Shown: positions 43,166 to 56,147 of the stretch, in pieces
Numbering within the stretch: position 1 is the stretch's first letter
Layout: each line of letters opens with the position of its first letter
Origin: Malachius bipustulatus
Taxonomy: Eukaryota; Arthropoda; Insecta; Coleoptera; Melyridae
Length of the DNA: 64,000 bases
Direction: 5' to 3'
NCBI GenBank assembly: GCA_910589415.1
Contig: OU342639.1
Location: forward strand, 17,616,268 to 17,680,267
Notes under the pieces: model-generated
What the model saw: the letters and a program-made list of their open reading frames with translations, nothing else
What the model was told of the DNA's origin: nothing
Databases searched by the model: none
Program-made: the position numbers and the translations under genes

Positions 43166-46100
43166 CTGGGAAACGACTGAAAGGAGCTGCAATTACAATC
43201 TGCAATAGATACTGGAATGGTCAGAGTCTTAAAACACAATTAAGGGAATAATTTTGAATTAGGCAAAAATTTAATAGAGGAAAAGCTGGAGCTCCTGAAG
43301 TACACGTTAAAACACACCTCAAATTTTGGTTCCTCGTAAGTCTAATATAACTGAAGGAATTGGTCCCAAATAAAGCTGCTGGAGCTAAAAGCTTCTGCTA
43401 ATTATGATGTCATAGCAGACTTGATAAGTTGTAATAACTTCGTTCCTGGCGTTTTGTTGCTAATTTCACCGCGGAGTTCGAATGTATTTTTTCCACAATA
43501 TCACTACTATTATAGTAAATGCGCAATAATAATTGTAAATTGATCTTGATCTTAAATAGATTCTTTATAATGATAATTTTTTCTCTAAACCTCAATCGTT
43601 AATGAAATGTGCTAAACATGATTACATTTTCTGCATTAGGAGAACAATCTTTAAACGAGAACCTCATCCATCAAAGAACGATTTTGAACAAAAGAGATTT
43701 TGTAATTTTAACCTTTACTAAACTTTTGGGACAAGAGTTTCATCCATTTCTCATTTCTTCAGATGAACTTGGGGATACTCGAGCTGAAAATTTTAATAAT
43801 AGGAAAAAACGCAAAAAAAAAATTAATCACGATTTTCGGAAGGGATGCCACATTCTCAACGTTTTAATACTTTGAATGGAGTCAAATTTTATTATTGTAG
43901 ATGGTGGAGGGGGGGGGGGGGGTCTCGCTCATCAAAGTGTGGGAGTAGGTACATTTCTCAATAAATCGGTTGGTTAAAATTCAAGTCAGCTGTTGTGGAG
44001 GTGTAAGACCAATCTTAATGATTTGTACTTGTTAATATTAGAGCTCTACCATTGCATGAAAGATAATTTAGAAAATTCTCTCCTGCAGACGCAACATTCT
44101 TGTTTAAAAGATCCAAAGTTTAATTTTTTAGGATTCACCCTCATGTTTTATCATTCTGCTTGTCAATCCTGACCACTGAAGTCGTTAGTCAATCTTCGGA
44201 ACTTCCTCTGATTTTGTTCTAGTTCTGCTGTCTGTGGACTGGGTGTGGTACGTTCTTATAGATTTTTTCGGTTCCTTTTTGATTATTTTATTGAGGTCTT
44301 GGTTAGCATTATATAGCCATATCCATTAAAAATTATTTTTACATCAAGTTATAATTTTATAAAAATGGTTAGTGACACAATTGAAAGAAGAGCAAAGTGT
44401 ACTGCTGAAGAAAACAGCCCCCAATAATAATGTAACGATGTGTGTTAAAATTTGTTTGGAAAAACATTGATGATGAGTGAATTAATTTTTTTTTTGTTAT
44501 TTGACACGTTGCCATTGCCCTCTCGCCCTTCTTTTTTCTCCAGGATAATTCGTTGGTGATTATAATTCTAATTGTGTATTTGGGGTTAGGGTGACCCATT
44601 AGTAGTCGAAAATTTTGCGGCTTTCAAGAGTATTGAAGAAAAATTCAGTACCGCCTCTATAAAGGGAGTTCCAGCTTTTCAGCAATTATCAATGTTTATA
44701 TATATTTCTAAGTGTATAAAAATTAGGGTCCCATTTAGTTTTAAAGTTAGAAAGAAGCACGTTTACTCTATCACGTTTTGGTCAAAGCAGAATTTTATTT
44801 TATACCAGAGCAACTTTCTAGTCTTAATTAAGTATCTAGTCAGACAATTTATGAGCTTCAAGAATGATCTAACATAATTAGAGATTTTAATTTACTACCT
44901 GCCAGTATAATTTTTATTTTTTTAAAACCTAATCGTTTCCTGATTTAGCGTTTGTATTTTGTTTGCGATAAGAGTAGATGAGAATTTTGAGAAAATGTGA
45001 TATATATATAGAATGTGTTGGAAATGATTTATTAAAAAATCAAATAATTGACCATAACTGTCATTGCCAAATTTCTATTATTGTTATCTTATCCTATCTT
45101 ATTTGTTGCTATATACCTATTAATTATTATTTATATGTTTATTATATAAGTTATATATAAATATTTTATTGTATTATATTATTGTAAAATAAATTCCTTT
45201 ATATTTTACGTTGTACTATAACTACTATTGTATTATATTTTTGTGTATTTTTGTAGATAATCTATAAAATGCAAATATTAATTAAATCAATGTCTAGAAA
45301 TTCATCGTGAGTTTATTTATAAAAAGAGAAAAGATGGGTGATTACTGATTACCATGTGCCAGGAACCTCAATATTCTCCTCCATCCTGAAATCTTTGATA
45401 AAAAATAAACAAAAATTTATCCTTCCGCACTCAAGCGATAATGGAAGCGATTAGCATAATTTTCCGAGAAAAGCACACCAGACGATCTATTTCTGTTCTT
45501 GATTTTTCTTTCAAGATTCTTCTTTACTGCATGAACTCATCTTATCCCGTTAAAATAGATAAAAAAAACGAACCTCATTATAAATTCTGTTCATTTGCTC
45601 GCGAAGTGGTGGAGCTGAAAATTCATATTATTTTGTACCCTATAGTGCCATCTGGGAGGTTGTAATTAAACTAAATAATAGCATCGATCCTATCCCTATC
45701 CATAACACAAGTGCTCTGAAAAAGGTTACTGTTCCCTATTACGATTAAACACGTAAATAGGTAGGTAGATGTCGCATTGATGATGAGAATACACTTATGA
45801 TTCAGAAAAAGCTTCTTAAATATTTAGTGGGAGGTTTTTTAAAATCTTGCCACTGTAAAAATATCATAAACCTTTTTTTTAAATTCTGTTAGCGGTACTT
45901 ATGTCCACGTTATGGAAATTATTTACTCGTAAATGTATTTCATGCGAAGAGAAATGTTGCCTTGTCAAAAAATTTGAATTAATTAAAATAAATTAGGCTT
46001 ACAACGCAAGTACATCCTCGTCGGGATTACAGATACCTTTAGGGTAAACGCCATGGAGTCTCTCAGAAAGTTATGACAGAGACTTCACGTCCTATATTAT

Positions 46101-46363
46101 TATTCATATATTTTATTATATTTTTTTCTCTGAATTATAAAATGAATCTGAGCTATATTCAAATGAAAATCGGGGTTAGTAAAGTAGATGTAAAAGTTGA
46201 AAAGCATAATTTTTATAGGCATTGTAAAAATGTTAAATGTAGATATTATAACGAGACTGCTCTGGAAAAATTCTAGTAATTGCTTCTTTAACCTTTAACA
46301 TTCTTGTCCACGATTTGCTTGTTTGTTTACATTCTTTTTTTTATACTGAGTTAGTCAATGACA
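43166..46363. other. Intergenic, no recognised gene
   Basis: A+T-rich. A G homopolymer of about 14 lies near 43910-43923. Open frames of 60-90 codons are low-complexity. Confidence 0.4.
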
Positions 46364-46826
46364 TGTTCGCGACAGTTCCAGTCACATGTCATGTGACACA
46401 TTGACGGACAGACGTTAGTTCTATGGATTTCTGGAGTGGGCTCGCCGAACAATCCGACATTTCCAGAATCCACGAATCGACGGCCGGTACGCCGGTGCAA
46501 CGTTCGAGAAGGTACCTACTGTTTCGCTGCCCCGTCGGGGGAACTATATAAGAGCAGCCTCGCGGCTGCGTGGGACAGTTTTAGTTTGGACGTGGAGTGA
46601 ATCTGAAGAAGTGAAGACAGAGCAGTAGTAACTAGTGGAAGCTGAACAGAGCAGTAGTGAAGTGAAGTAAGGAAGCCAGTAGTGACAGTATAGCGAATTA
46701 TAAAGAAGCTGTGTTTAGTGTGTTTGATTATTTAGAATTAGAATTAGAGGATATAACTTGGATTAATCAATAAAGTAATTTGCAAGACTTTTAAGTGGTG
46801 GATTTATTATTGAGAAACCCGTAACA
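46364..46826 (+). repeat. Probable solo LTR with core promoter
   Basis: The block begins TGTTCGCGAC and ends CCGTAACA (TGTT...AACA). It holds a TATA box, an initiator-like GGGACAGTTTTAG and an AATAAA at 46769-46774, in the order U3-R-U5. It is G+C-richer than its surroundings and has no ORF. I found no matching target duplication, so the ends are tentative; a host promoter with a short first exon is the alternative. Confidence 0.5.
46545..46580 (+). promoter_or_regulatory. TATA box and initiator
   Basis: TATATAAG at 46545-46552 and CAGTTT with the putative +1 A at 46577, 32 bp apart, which is the normal spacing for RNA polymerase II. Confidence 0.6.
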
Positions 46827-47727
46827 ATATATTAACGGAGTGTTAATAGTCATTTTGGGAGGTATTAGTTGAAACCATTATATGAAAAAATTTACTAAGC
46901 TCATACGTGTTATTTTTGTAAAATTATTTATTTTTAAAATTTCATGGAAAAGTATAAATTGCAGAGAAAATGAACCATATAACTTTCAGCGCCTTCGAGA
47001 AGTTCACCACCGCAATAACGAAAATAATTAAATAATAGTAAAATGAATAGGATAATAATAGTTGAAAAATAAATGTAATAAAAGCATTAACGAAATAATG
47101 AAACGTGTTATAAAGGAACAGAATGCCAGCCATTTTGATATCGCAAATCATTCAAAAAATTATTATTACTTATCTAAGGCTGAATGAGTGGTGAAGTGCT
47201 TAGCTACTATGCGTTCCGATGTTAATAAAATAAAAAGGAAAGGACTGGTACTTTGTTCTTTGAGTTATAAAGAGGGTCTGATTTCACCCACACTGCCTAC
47301 CACTCCTAAACGTTGTTTCAGCGCCGTCCTATTTTGTACTGCATATTTTAGTGAAATTGTACAACTTTGACTGAAAACGTACAACTACAAAAATAATACT
47401 CTGGCGCATGCGCATAAAGCCCTCGCGCGTGGTAAAGTAATGTTTTTTTTGTCAAATGATTGGCGCCAATATTATGAATTATTTTCTAGTATTAATTTCT
47501 TGTATTTCTTGCCTTTGTGAAACTTATTTTTTTGTAATTTTTGCCATGAGAGGAACAATCAATACCTGAAATTGGAGGATAAATTAAGTAAATAAGTGGA
47601 TTTTTTTCCAAAGTTCTGACATTTTGAATGACTTTTCCCAAGTATTTACGTTATTTTTACAAAATTGTGAAAATGTACAACATTTGGGCTAATTTTTCTA
47701 TTGTCGTACTAACGTACAACAAAACTC
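46827..47727. other. No recognised gene
   Basis: Short GTACAAC strings recur at about 47359, 47379, 47671 and 47714, and again right of the next element near 48802, hinting that the element sits inside an older repeat. Confidence 0.35.
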
Positions 47728-48793
47728 CCCAGGCAGCAAGGAATGTTCACTATGTTCCCTAAATGTTCACCGAACATTAAACATTGCTCTAATGTTAAAC
47801 AGACTTTCCGAATATTCAGGCAACGTTCAGATTCTAATGTTCGTTTTCAGACGTTGAATAAACATTCAAAATGCAATGTTTAATTAACATTCATAATTTC
47901 ATACAATGTTTTAGATGAAATGTTTATTGCACGCAATTACATACAGGTACACTGACATCAGGTAAATAACATATACCAAAAAAAATTGGAAAATTACATG
48001 CTGAAACGAAAATATTTGGCTTAAAAATTGTTAAAAATCAGAATTGTATTTATTATAATTATTACAAGGAGGTGTTGCGCGCGCAGCTCTCTTGTCTATT
48101 TCATTCCCAGTATTCTCTTGTCTTGTGTCCAATATGTCCGCTATTCTTGGCATTTCATCTTGTTTTTCTAAACTATGAATATATACCTATGTATAGGTAT
48201 AAAAGTCACAATAAATTATCAGCAAGCAAAGTATTTTATGCTTGTCTGGTCGGAGATAAGATGGTCGGAGACAAAAAAGAAGGTGCAGAGAGTGATGCAA
48301 ACTAGTCTAATTCTTCATCCCAGGTATTATAGGTAGGTAGGTATTATGATGTAGACAGGAAGAAGAAAAACAACACGGAAGAGCAAAAATGTGACCTTAT
48401 AATAATAATAATAATAATTTATTGTTCACTGATGGATTGATAAATGGAATACATACCTACATAATAAGTATTATTTTTTTCAGCTTTTCAGCTCCATAAT
48501 AGGTAATACAATTCTTAGTGATGATCAGTTTGATAAAAAAAAAACATTCACTCAACATTTAAAACTAATATTCATTGAATGTTTACAAATCTGTCGTTTT
48601 TCACATTGGCTAAATGTTCATTTTTAAATGTTCAGTAAACATTCATTCATGAATGTTCACTAAAGCTTAAATCTGAACATTCACTGAACATTTAAAACTT
48701 ATATTCATTGAATGTTTACGAATCTGTCGTTTCTAATAACATTGGCTGAATGTTCATTTTTAACATTCAGTGAATGTTCGATTGCTGCCTGGG
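47728..48793. mobile_element. TIR element of about 1.07 kb with CCCAGGCAGCAA ends
   Basis: The left end CCCAGGCAGCAA (47728) is the inverse of TTGCTGCCTGGG (48782-48793). The interior is rich in AATGTTCA/TGAACATT motifs in both orientations. Two tandem units of about 133 bp occupy about 48547-48780 (shared ATTCATTGAATGTTTAC and AATCTGTCGTTT). No transposase was found. The target duplication is unclear. Confidence 0.7.
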
Positions 48794-50500
48794 TCCCGAA
48801 TGTACAACATTCGGTACAATTATACAACATTGAACAACGCTGCACGAAGCTTTGAAAGCTTCGTATATCACGATCAGCAGTGAAAGGGACTCGAACGGAG
48901 TTGAAAAATAGGTATTTCCTAATAGTGCCCCCGATGTCGCGCAATGCAGCCTACACTGTACAGAGTGTTCAATCAGGTCAGTGAACAAGAAGTGCAGTCA
49001 GGTCTTACAAAGGATGTCAAAAACGTCAAAAACGTGGCAAGCTGAATTTTGGAAAAGCACTTTTTCGTGATCTGTGAGTCAGGATCGATGGACATTTTTT
49101 GATGATTTTGGTTGATTTTCGTAAAGTGGTGTATTAATTTATTAAAAATTCACTAATAAAGTAATCTGTGTGAAAATTAATAAGAGAAACAGCAAACAGC
49201 TAATTATTCTAGACTTTGAGGTTATTGTTTTAAGTTAGTCGTGCATCGAATAAAGAATTTTGTAAGACTTTAATTTGATTTTAATAAAGTGTGAGGAGAC
49301 TATAGTAACAATATATTACATTTATGAATATACATATACCTAGTCTAAAATTCATGCACCTACTTGTACTAATATTGAAGTTGTGCCTTTAATACAGCTG
49401 TCTAAACAGACGGTAGGTTAGATAGTAGCATTCACTGACGTCCGTAACGTGTTCGTTTGTTTTGGGTAAATGGGTTACATCGACATTGAGAAACGTTTGA
49501 ACAAACTTTCTAGAAGTAGGAAAACTTAGGTAGGTATAGGAAAACATTATCTTACAAACTACTCGTGATAATATGAAAGGGAATACTGGTAGGAAAGTTG
49601 GTTGAAGTACTTATTAGTTTTAACGTAGTTGTAAGTTGTACCTACGCACAAACTCACACACATTCAGAGCTTTCGGTTACTCTCGTCTGCTATGTTAATA
49701 AACGAAAACTAGTTGCTGACCAGAAATCGAAGTCGATTTCACAGCCAAATGAAAAGAACTTACCGACTTCCGTCGGTTCGATTTAATTTCCTCAGAACAT
49801 TTCCTCTTGTATATTTCCCTTAGGAGTAATGAAACACTTATATAACTCCCCCAAATCACACTTGATTTTATGATTTTCTGCTGAGAAGAGATTTTCTAGA
49901 TGCCAGATTGAATTTATATCAAATTTCATATTCATTCGCAATTGTTAAGTTGTAGATTTAAATTCATTTCAAATTTTCTCATTTTTCCATCTGATCTTTA
50001 GGTGCGATTGAAGGACCTGATCATCAGGTTACGAATAATAGACATGAATAAGAAGTATTTGTGGCCTCAGTAAGTAATTTTAGATCTCCTAAGTTCAACT
50101 GTTTTATCGAGTGTAATCCATTTTATTGCAGCTCTTTGTAATGAGATCAGGCTCATTGCGAGGCAAAAAATTGCTTGAATTGGTGAGATCATGGATGCAG
50201 GTAATCTTCCATAAAAGGGTCACGAGAGGAAGATTAATGCTTTTTTTTTAAACTTACAAAACCTATTTCTAATCGAGATCTCGCTCTACAACTATACACC
50301 GGGTGTGCGGACTTAAAGAGAATACTTTGTAAGTATGAATAATACTTGAATGAATTGCTTGAATAATACGCACGGCTATGACTTGCCGTGACCAGATTTT
50401 CTCATTTTGTTTATTGGTAATTCTAAATACGCGGATAAGCTTATAATAATAATAATAGTAACAATAAATGAAGGCACTAGCCTGCTTTGGTACATTAATA
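48794..50500. other. No recognised gene; includes dispersed repeat copy at 49034
   Basis: 49034-49180 repeats 40104-40250. GTAACAATATATTA near 49302 is identical to the sequence at the right edge of the LTR-like block at 46821. No coding motifs were recognised. Confidence 0.4.
49034..49180. repeat. Dispersed repeat, copy 2 (pairs with 40104-40250)
   Basis: Starts CGTGGCAAGCTGAATTTTGG, against CGTGGGCAGGTGAATTTTGG in the other copy. An AATAAAG string and an LTR-like GTAACA end about 120 bp further right suggest that both are LTR fragments. Confidence 0.6.
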
Positions 50501-50547
50501 AACTCAAACTAGTTGCATAGATCCAGCTTGTGAGGCAATACACTCAG

Positions 50548-51640
50548 GATATAAAAATGGACTTTAGCATTGTGAAATGTGCGAAGTTGTCAATGATACA
50601 AGGCAAAATAACAGACAAGGAAATTTTGTGCTTACCAAGGAAACATAATCAAGGAGTTAAAATTCTAAGAAACGTATAAAAATATCTGGGAGTGGACGAG
50701 TCAAGGAAAATATAAAATGAAAAACCAAATAAGGCAAAAACAAAGTCTGTGTCTATTGTATGTGCGTATAGCTTTGTTGTCCTGAACTGGAAGGAATCGA
50801 AAGTGAAGAAGAAAGACCATAACGAGGAAGATATTGACAACATCAGGACCGACCGCCCAAAAGCTGGTTTTATAGGCTTTACGTGCCTAGGAACAAAGGC
50901 GGGAGAGGTCTTCTGCAGATTGAAGACACGTACAAGGCTGCCATTCTGGGACCGGCCGTTTATATTAGGGAGAAGAGCGGAGACAAGTGTGTAAAACGGA
51001 TCAGAATTGAAGATATGAAAAAGACAGTATCAAAAAGAAAACAGCCCAAGAATAACTAAAGATCAGCTCTAACGTAAACTTAGGGAGGAAACTAAAGAAC
51101 GCTGTAAGCGAAATGAAATTCACGGGCAATAATATCGTGACATGGAGAAACCCTGGGTGGACAGACAGAAGATTGTTGCTTGGTTAAGAAGTGGCAATAT
51201 AAAGAGTGGAAAAGAGTCGACCATTGTTGCTCTAATACAAAACCAATCTGTTTCTACAAAATACCATTCAAAGCCGCATCTTAAATCAGAACGTTGATGA
51301 AAAGTGCAGGATATGCAGGGAATACAGTTAAACTATCCACCACACAACGTCTGGGTGCCCTGTGCTAGCAAAAAATAAGACATAAGCAGAAATGAGAAGA
51401 TTTGCTACAGATTGCACTACAATATATTCCGTTTTACGGGGCTGATTTACGAGATCTCGACAACCCAAAAACGGTACCACCACAAACCGACAACAGTAGA
51501 AGACGTTGTAAAAGTTTGGCTAATTTGGATGTTTGGCTAATTAAACCAAATAACAATGTACAACTATTGTTGATTACGAACAAAATCGTTCGGAGCGAAT
51601 CTAGTAAAAGAACTAAAAAAGTTGAACGTAATTACACGAG
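50548..51640 (+). pseudogene. LINE remnant with R2-like RT C-terminus
   Basis: Fragments in several frames: IKMDFSIVKCAKL-type text, KYLGVDESRK after a stop, AYSFVVLNWKESKVKKKD, and later a GRGLLQIEDTY-like segment and a C-X2-C zinc-knuckle-like CRICREY. The order matches the post-RT part of R2/NeSL-like LINEs, as does a WYKHEP/KVLWD-type endonuclease region expected downstream. Multiple frameshifts and stops make it non-functional. Confidence 0.6.
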
Positions 51641-53034
51641 GTAAACCTGGCAAAAAAAATCCTGAGCTTGAAGAAAATAAAAGCTACAACAAGCTTGTTT
51701 GATATCACGTCTGCAAAAGTTTTAAAGTATAAGGAAATCTCTCTTGAGAAACTAATAGTTATTTTCGTTTACGACCTTTAATATTTAATTAAAATTTTCC
51801 TGCATTTAAGCTCAGAGCATAAATAAATATTTTATTTTATATTTTAAAACGTGTAGTCTAATTAACATGTCATATTGAGACAGCGTAAAAGATGTGGAAT
51901 ATTTATCGAATCTTTAAAAAGTTTTAAAGGTATTTCAAACTGAAACTCAAGCTAACTTAATTAGTAAAAGGTACAGGATATAAAATAATATGTACACATT
52001 CGAGGTACGTCGACTTGCAGCTGCGAAAACATAATTTACCCGTTATTAGACATCCACTTTTCCCGCTGGGTAATCGAATTACTATACATATCTCTATACT
52101 TTTGACTTAATTTAATGAGGTTGTGCTATATTTATGTTTATTACCATATTTTAGATAATAAAGCATTTCTTAATATAGTGAAAAAGAGGCCTCTTTCCAT
52201 TCTGCTTAAACATTACTTAAGATGGCAGACAAGTAAAAATTCGTCTGCCACTAGAATTAAAAAAGGAAAATTTTATTTAATTAATTGTTGTATTGTAATG
52301 CTCATGTAAATGAATAAAATGTAGTGACACTAGTTAACACTTAAGAAACAAACTGTAATAATTTATATTTCCATAACACCCGTTGCTGTATAAGTTGAGT
52401 TGATTCTATCTCCACTCTGAAGTGTTAAAAAAAATTCCTAGAGACAAGAGAAATGTTCTCTGTAGATCACTGTTACCTTGCCGACTTTAAAATATAAACC
52501 TTACATTGGAATCCCTGATGAAGAGAAAAAGTTGTTCCCAGAAGCTTGAATATACAATAAAGGTTATACTTACTATATTAGCCTGAATAATTGATTGACA
52601 ACGTCCCCAAGAAGCAGTTATTATCTTTGTACCTAATTCAACATTCTATTGTCATACTTTAGTCATTTAATTATTCTTGACCGACTGAGTTAAACAATAG
52701 GAGTGTTGATTTTCTTTATTTGCTCAAGCTTTCGATAGCTACATTTGCATCTTCTTCAGAAGCCAACTACAAATCAGAGAAAAACTCATGAGTGTCTTTA
52801 TGTAACGAATTTTTGATTATTTACAGATTTGAGGTTCTGTCTTGGATGTTATTATTTCACATTCATATTTTTGTATTTTACACACATGAGTTATGTGGAA
52901 AACCGAGCACTCTGAGGCATTTCTATGATTGTTACATTCATTGGCAGTCTAATATTTGTGGTCAAACGCACTTTTAAATGTGATTTGTATAGATAAATAA
53001 TTGTAAGGTTTAGATGTGGAGCCGGATATGGTAA
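51641..53034. other. No recognised gene
   Basis: A+T-rich. Nothing coding was recognised. TGATGAAGAGAAAAAGTTGT near 52518 recalls common repeat 3' ends but was not bounded. Confidence 0.3.
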
Positions 53035-54290
53035 TGGTGGGACACTCTCTTCTTCCATCGTCTTCTTCATCGTTTGCTTGGCGTGAGTCTGGGAGCGAAC
53101 ATGTCTTGGCATGATCATGTTGCGGGTTTGGCGAAGAGCGCTTCTCAAAAAGTTGTAACACTCTTCACCACAACATTTGGTAGAAATCAATGGAGAAGTG
53201 AAAGTAGGACACTATCAGATTGTTGCATTGTTGATAAACATAACACAATATATAGATATGAAATGGATATTGTAAGCAACAATAACGATGATAAAATTAC
53301 TGACCACGCGATCTTAGACATAAACATAGGCATTGAGAATAAAAATAAAAACAAGATAGTGCAAAATAAGCAAAAAGAAATAATTAGCTAGTATAGGAAA
53401 AAAATGTATACGAAAGTAGGTTTGATTTAATGTAGATTTAATTAAGTATTACTTAAATAATACTATAATATTATTATAGTATTATAGTTATAAAGAATGT
53501 AATATTCTTCAAAAATAAACATTATTATTATTATTATAACAGCTTCTCCTCTTATACAAGGCTCAAATCCGACCATCCTTGGAGTACTGCTCACATGTTT
53601 GGAGCTCAGCTCCTAAACATACTCTGAGATTGACTTGACTCCATTCAGAAAAGAGCCACCCACTTGATTGGGGACCCAGATTTGACAAAAAATTTAGACA
53701 CTCTCGAACATCGAAGAAAAATAGCTGACCTGAGCCTGGTTTATAGATATTTTTATGGGAAGTGTTCACGTTTGAGACGTGACCCGTTTGATCCCGGAAC
53801 GAGGATGGGCAGAAATACACGTCGAGCCTCAGTAGCTCATCCCTTTCAGGTTCGGCTTGTTATACCTCGCACCACCTTATTATTATTATTACTTCTAGGG
53901 TAGGTTCAAAGCCCTTGTACTGAAGCTTGCGCTTATTGTACCCCTTTGGATAATTATCTCATCGGTCCCGTCTCTCGAAAGTATTTCAGTACGAGTCCAA
54001 TGGGTGCTTGTTCTATTTATTTTGTTTCTGCCATTTCGGTCCCAAATACTAGACGTCTAGTTCCCTCTAGTGCTGGGCATTCACACATTAGGTGGTATGG
54101 GGTTTCCTCCCCCTCCCCGCATCTCCTGCAATCTGGGTTATTTTTCACTCCTATTATTGAGAGGTGTTCTTCATTAGCGGGCAGTGTCCTGTTAGAAGTC
54201 CAATTGCCCATCTCAGCTGGTGCTTACTCAGCTTTTCCACCACCTTATTTCATACCTTATTTCAGAACGCCATAATAGGGATTCAATAAA
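53035..54290 (+). pseudogene. LINE RT C-terminal remnant, interrupted by two insertions
   Basis: Reads LLGVSLGANMSWHDHVAGLA and KSASQKV at about 53070-53155. It resumes at 53545 with QLLLLYKAQIRPSLEYCSHV and WSSAPKHTLRL, and, after a frameshift, IGDPDLTKNLDTLEHRRKI, ADLSLVYRYFYGKCS and HPFQVRLVIPRTTL to 53875. This is a common insect LINE C-terminus. The first gap (about 53157-53543) is another 5'-truncated LINE-like piece with a (TTA)n tail. The second insertion is the R1-like fragment at 53882. Confidence 0.75.
53882..54237 (-). mobile_element. 5'-truncated R1/Jockey-like LINE 3' end, copy 2, 12-bp TSD
   Basis: Matches 25845-26190 over its length and encodes the same CRRCGEGEETPYHLMCEC segment. 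Flanked by CACCACCTTATT at 53870-53881 and 54238-54249. The (TTA)n tail is on the left, as expected for a minus-strand insertion. It lacks the short deletion seen in copy 1. Confidence 0.88.
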
Positions 54291-54499
54291 AAAATATATA
54301 AAAAAAAATTAAAAATTAAAAAAGATGCGTCCAAATTTCAAAATTAATTTTTTCAAATAAGTTTGAAATATGGGAAATGAACGAACGTAAAAGTTTGAGG
54401 ATAACATTATAACAATATGAGTAATCATAAAATATGCTTTTTATGTTGTTGCGAGCGTCATCGAGGTTACATTAATATAGAGATATAGGAATATAAAAA

Positions 54500-54794
54500 A
54501 AACAATGAATATGACGCCAGTCAACACGTACGATAACATGAAAACTGCTGATATCAACATTGTTACCAATCATTGTTATATTGCATTCATCCATATATTT
54601 ATCTGCTTATTTACTATTATTTCTCCGGCTATGCTGGACACACAATTATGTAACCCTGTTACCCCATTTTCCTTCTTTTCACCATATCAAACTGTGATAA
54701 TTTAATTTAAGTTCCTTTAAATACTTATGATCTCAACCTTGTATAATATGTAATATATTGAGCGGGTTAATAAAGATATTTAAAAAAAAAAAAA
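54500..54794 (+). mobile_element. Short poly(A) retrocopy with 13-bp TSD
   Basis: Flanked by AGGAATATAAAAA at 54487-54499 and 54795-54807. It ends in AATAAAG, six bases and a run of A. An inner frame (54505-54705, 66 codons, starting MNMTPVNTYDNMKTADINIV) has a hydrophobic stretch in the middle. It could be a 5'-truncated LINE 3' end or a retroposed cellular mRNA; I do not recognise the sequence. Confidence 0.75.
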
Positions 54795-54807
54795 AGGAAT
54801 ATAAAAA

Positions 54808-56147
54808 CGCTACCAGTAGATAGATTAGGAAGAGAATAAACCTAAATAGTAAGCAAATAAGTAATTGGATCTATTTTTAAATTACATTTGAAGTAATAAA
54901 TCTTTAGTTATAATAACGTAACCACCACCTGGTGGAGTCAGTTCCCGAGGTGTGCATAACCGCGTGGCGGAAGGAGGCCCGGTAAAGGCACCCCGTGTTT
55001 ACTTTGTATTAATTAAAAATCTCTACGCATATTATCAGGCTGCACCCAAGGGGGATTATTTTTATTAATTATTAATGGAGCTTGCTTGTTTGTTGTTTTC
55101 AATGTAAATCGTCGCTTACTCTTTTATCTCTTATTGCTATTGCTAGCTGCTATTTTGCTTTCATAGGGATCTCACAGGGAATCTTTTAAGCAGCTTCATC
55201 TAACACATCACACAACACATTTCGTTTGTAGAAAATATTGCATGAGCAAAAATAATTGTTTCGGCAGAATTGAGCAATAAATTAATAAAAATAGATGAAT
55301 ATAATAATAATAATAATAATAATAGTTTTCATTCCACTGCCGGTGCATTTTACTTCTTTTCTCTGTAGATAAGATGAGTGTGCAAATCGCACATTTTTAT
55401 TCAAATGCTTTTCGCTTCCAGTGGGCAGTGTTGCATAATCGCATAATTTTCCTCTATACCATTCGCATGTTCAGTTTATAAATGCAGTTGCTCAAAATGA
55501 GAGTTAAATTGTAATCTAATTAAAATGACTGTTTTATCGTTGCCTGATAAAACAGTTATGCGTTTTCTTCACAGGTTAGTTAGAACTAGTTAGGAGGTAA
55601 TTAAAGCCTACTTCCCAAGTAAAACTATACGAACACCTCTGAATGAAAATTTTGACTTCGCTGATTGCTGTGAAAATTATGACAAGTGACACGCACGATA
55701 GTTGTCACTTTGTCTACTATAACCGTTAAATTTGACATTTACTTTGCAAAAAATTACAAATTATGGAAATAGTTTTTAACATCTTGAAAAATGTCACAGA
55801 AAAACGTTGCTTGGTAACGTTCTAGTAAAAAAAAATCTTCGAAAAGGAGCATTTCTGAGTTTTCAAAAATTAAAAAATTTGTTTTTATAAGAAAACGGTA
55901 TTTAGATCAGTTCAATAAATTTTGAAAAAAATTTTTATACAGGGTGGGTACATAGTGAAAAATATAATATCAAACAACTTCTTCCTACCTATAACATTTT
56001 TACAAAATTTTAAAAATTAATGCAATACTTTGTAATTTTTTTACAAAAAATGTAAAATTTTACAGTTATAACACACAGGTGACAGGTGTTTTTTGGTGTG
56101 AAAATTTTCCTTGACCGAGAAGGAAAATATCATATGATATGACATAT
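54808..56147. other. No recognised gene
   Basis: Includes an (AAT)n microsatellite at about 55302-55325 and a terminus-like ATACAGGGTGGGTAC near 55938. A G+C-richer patch at 54915-55000 has no coding motif. Confidence 0.35.
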
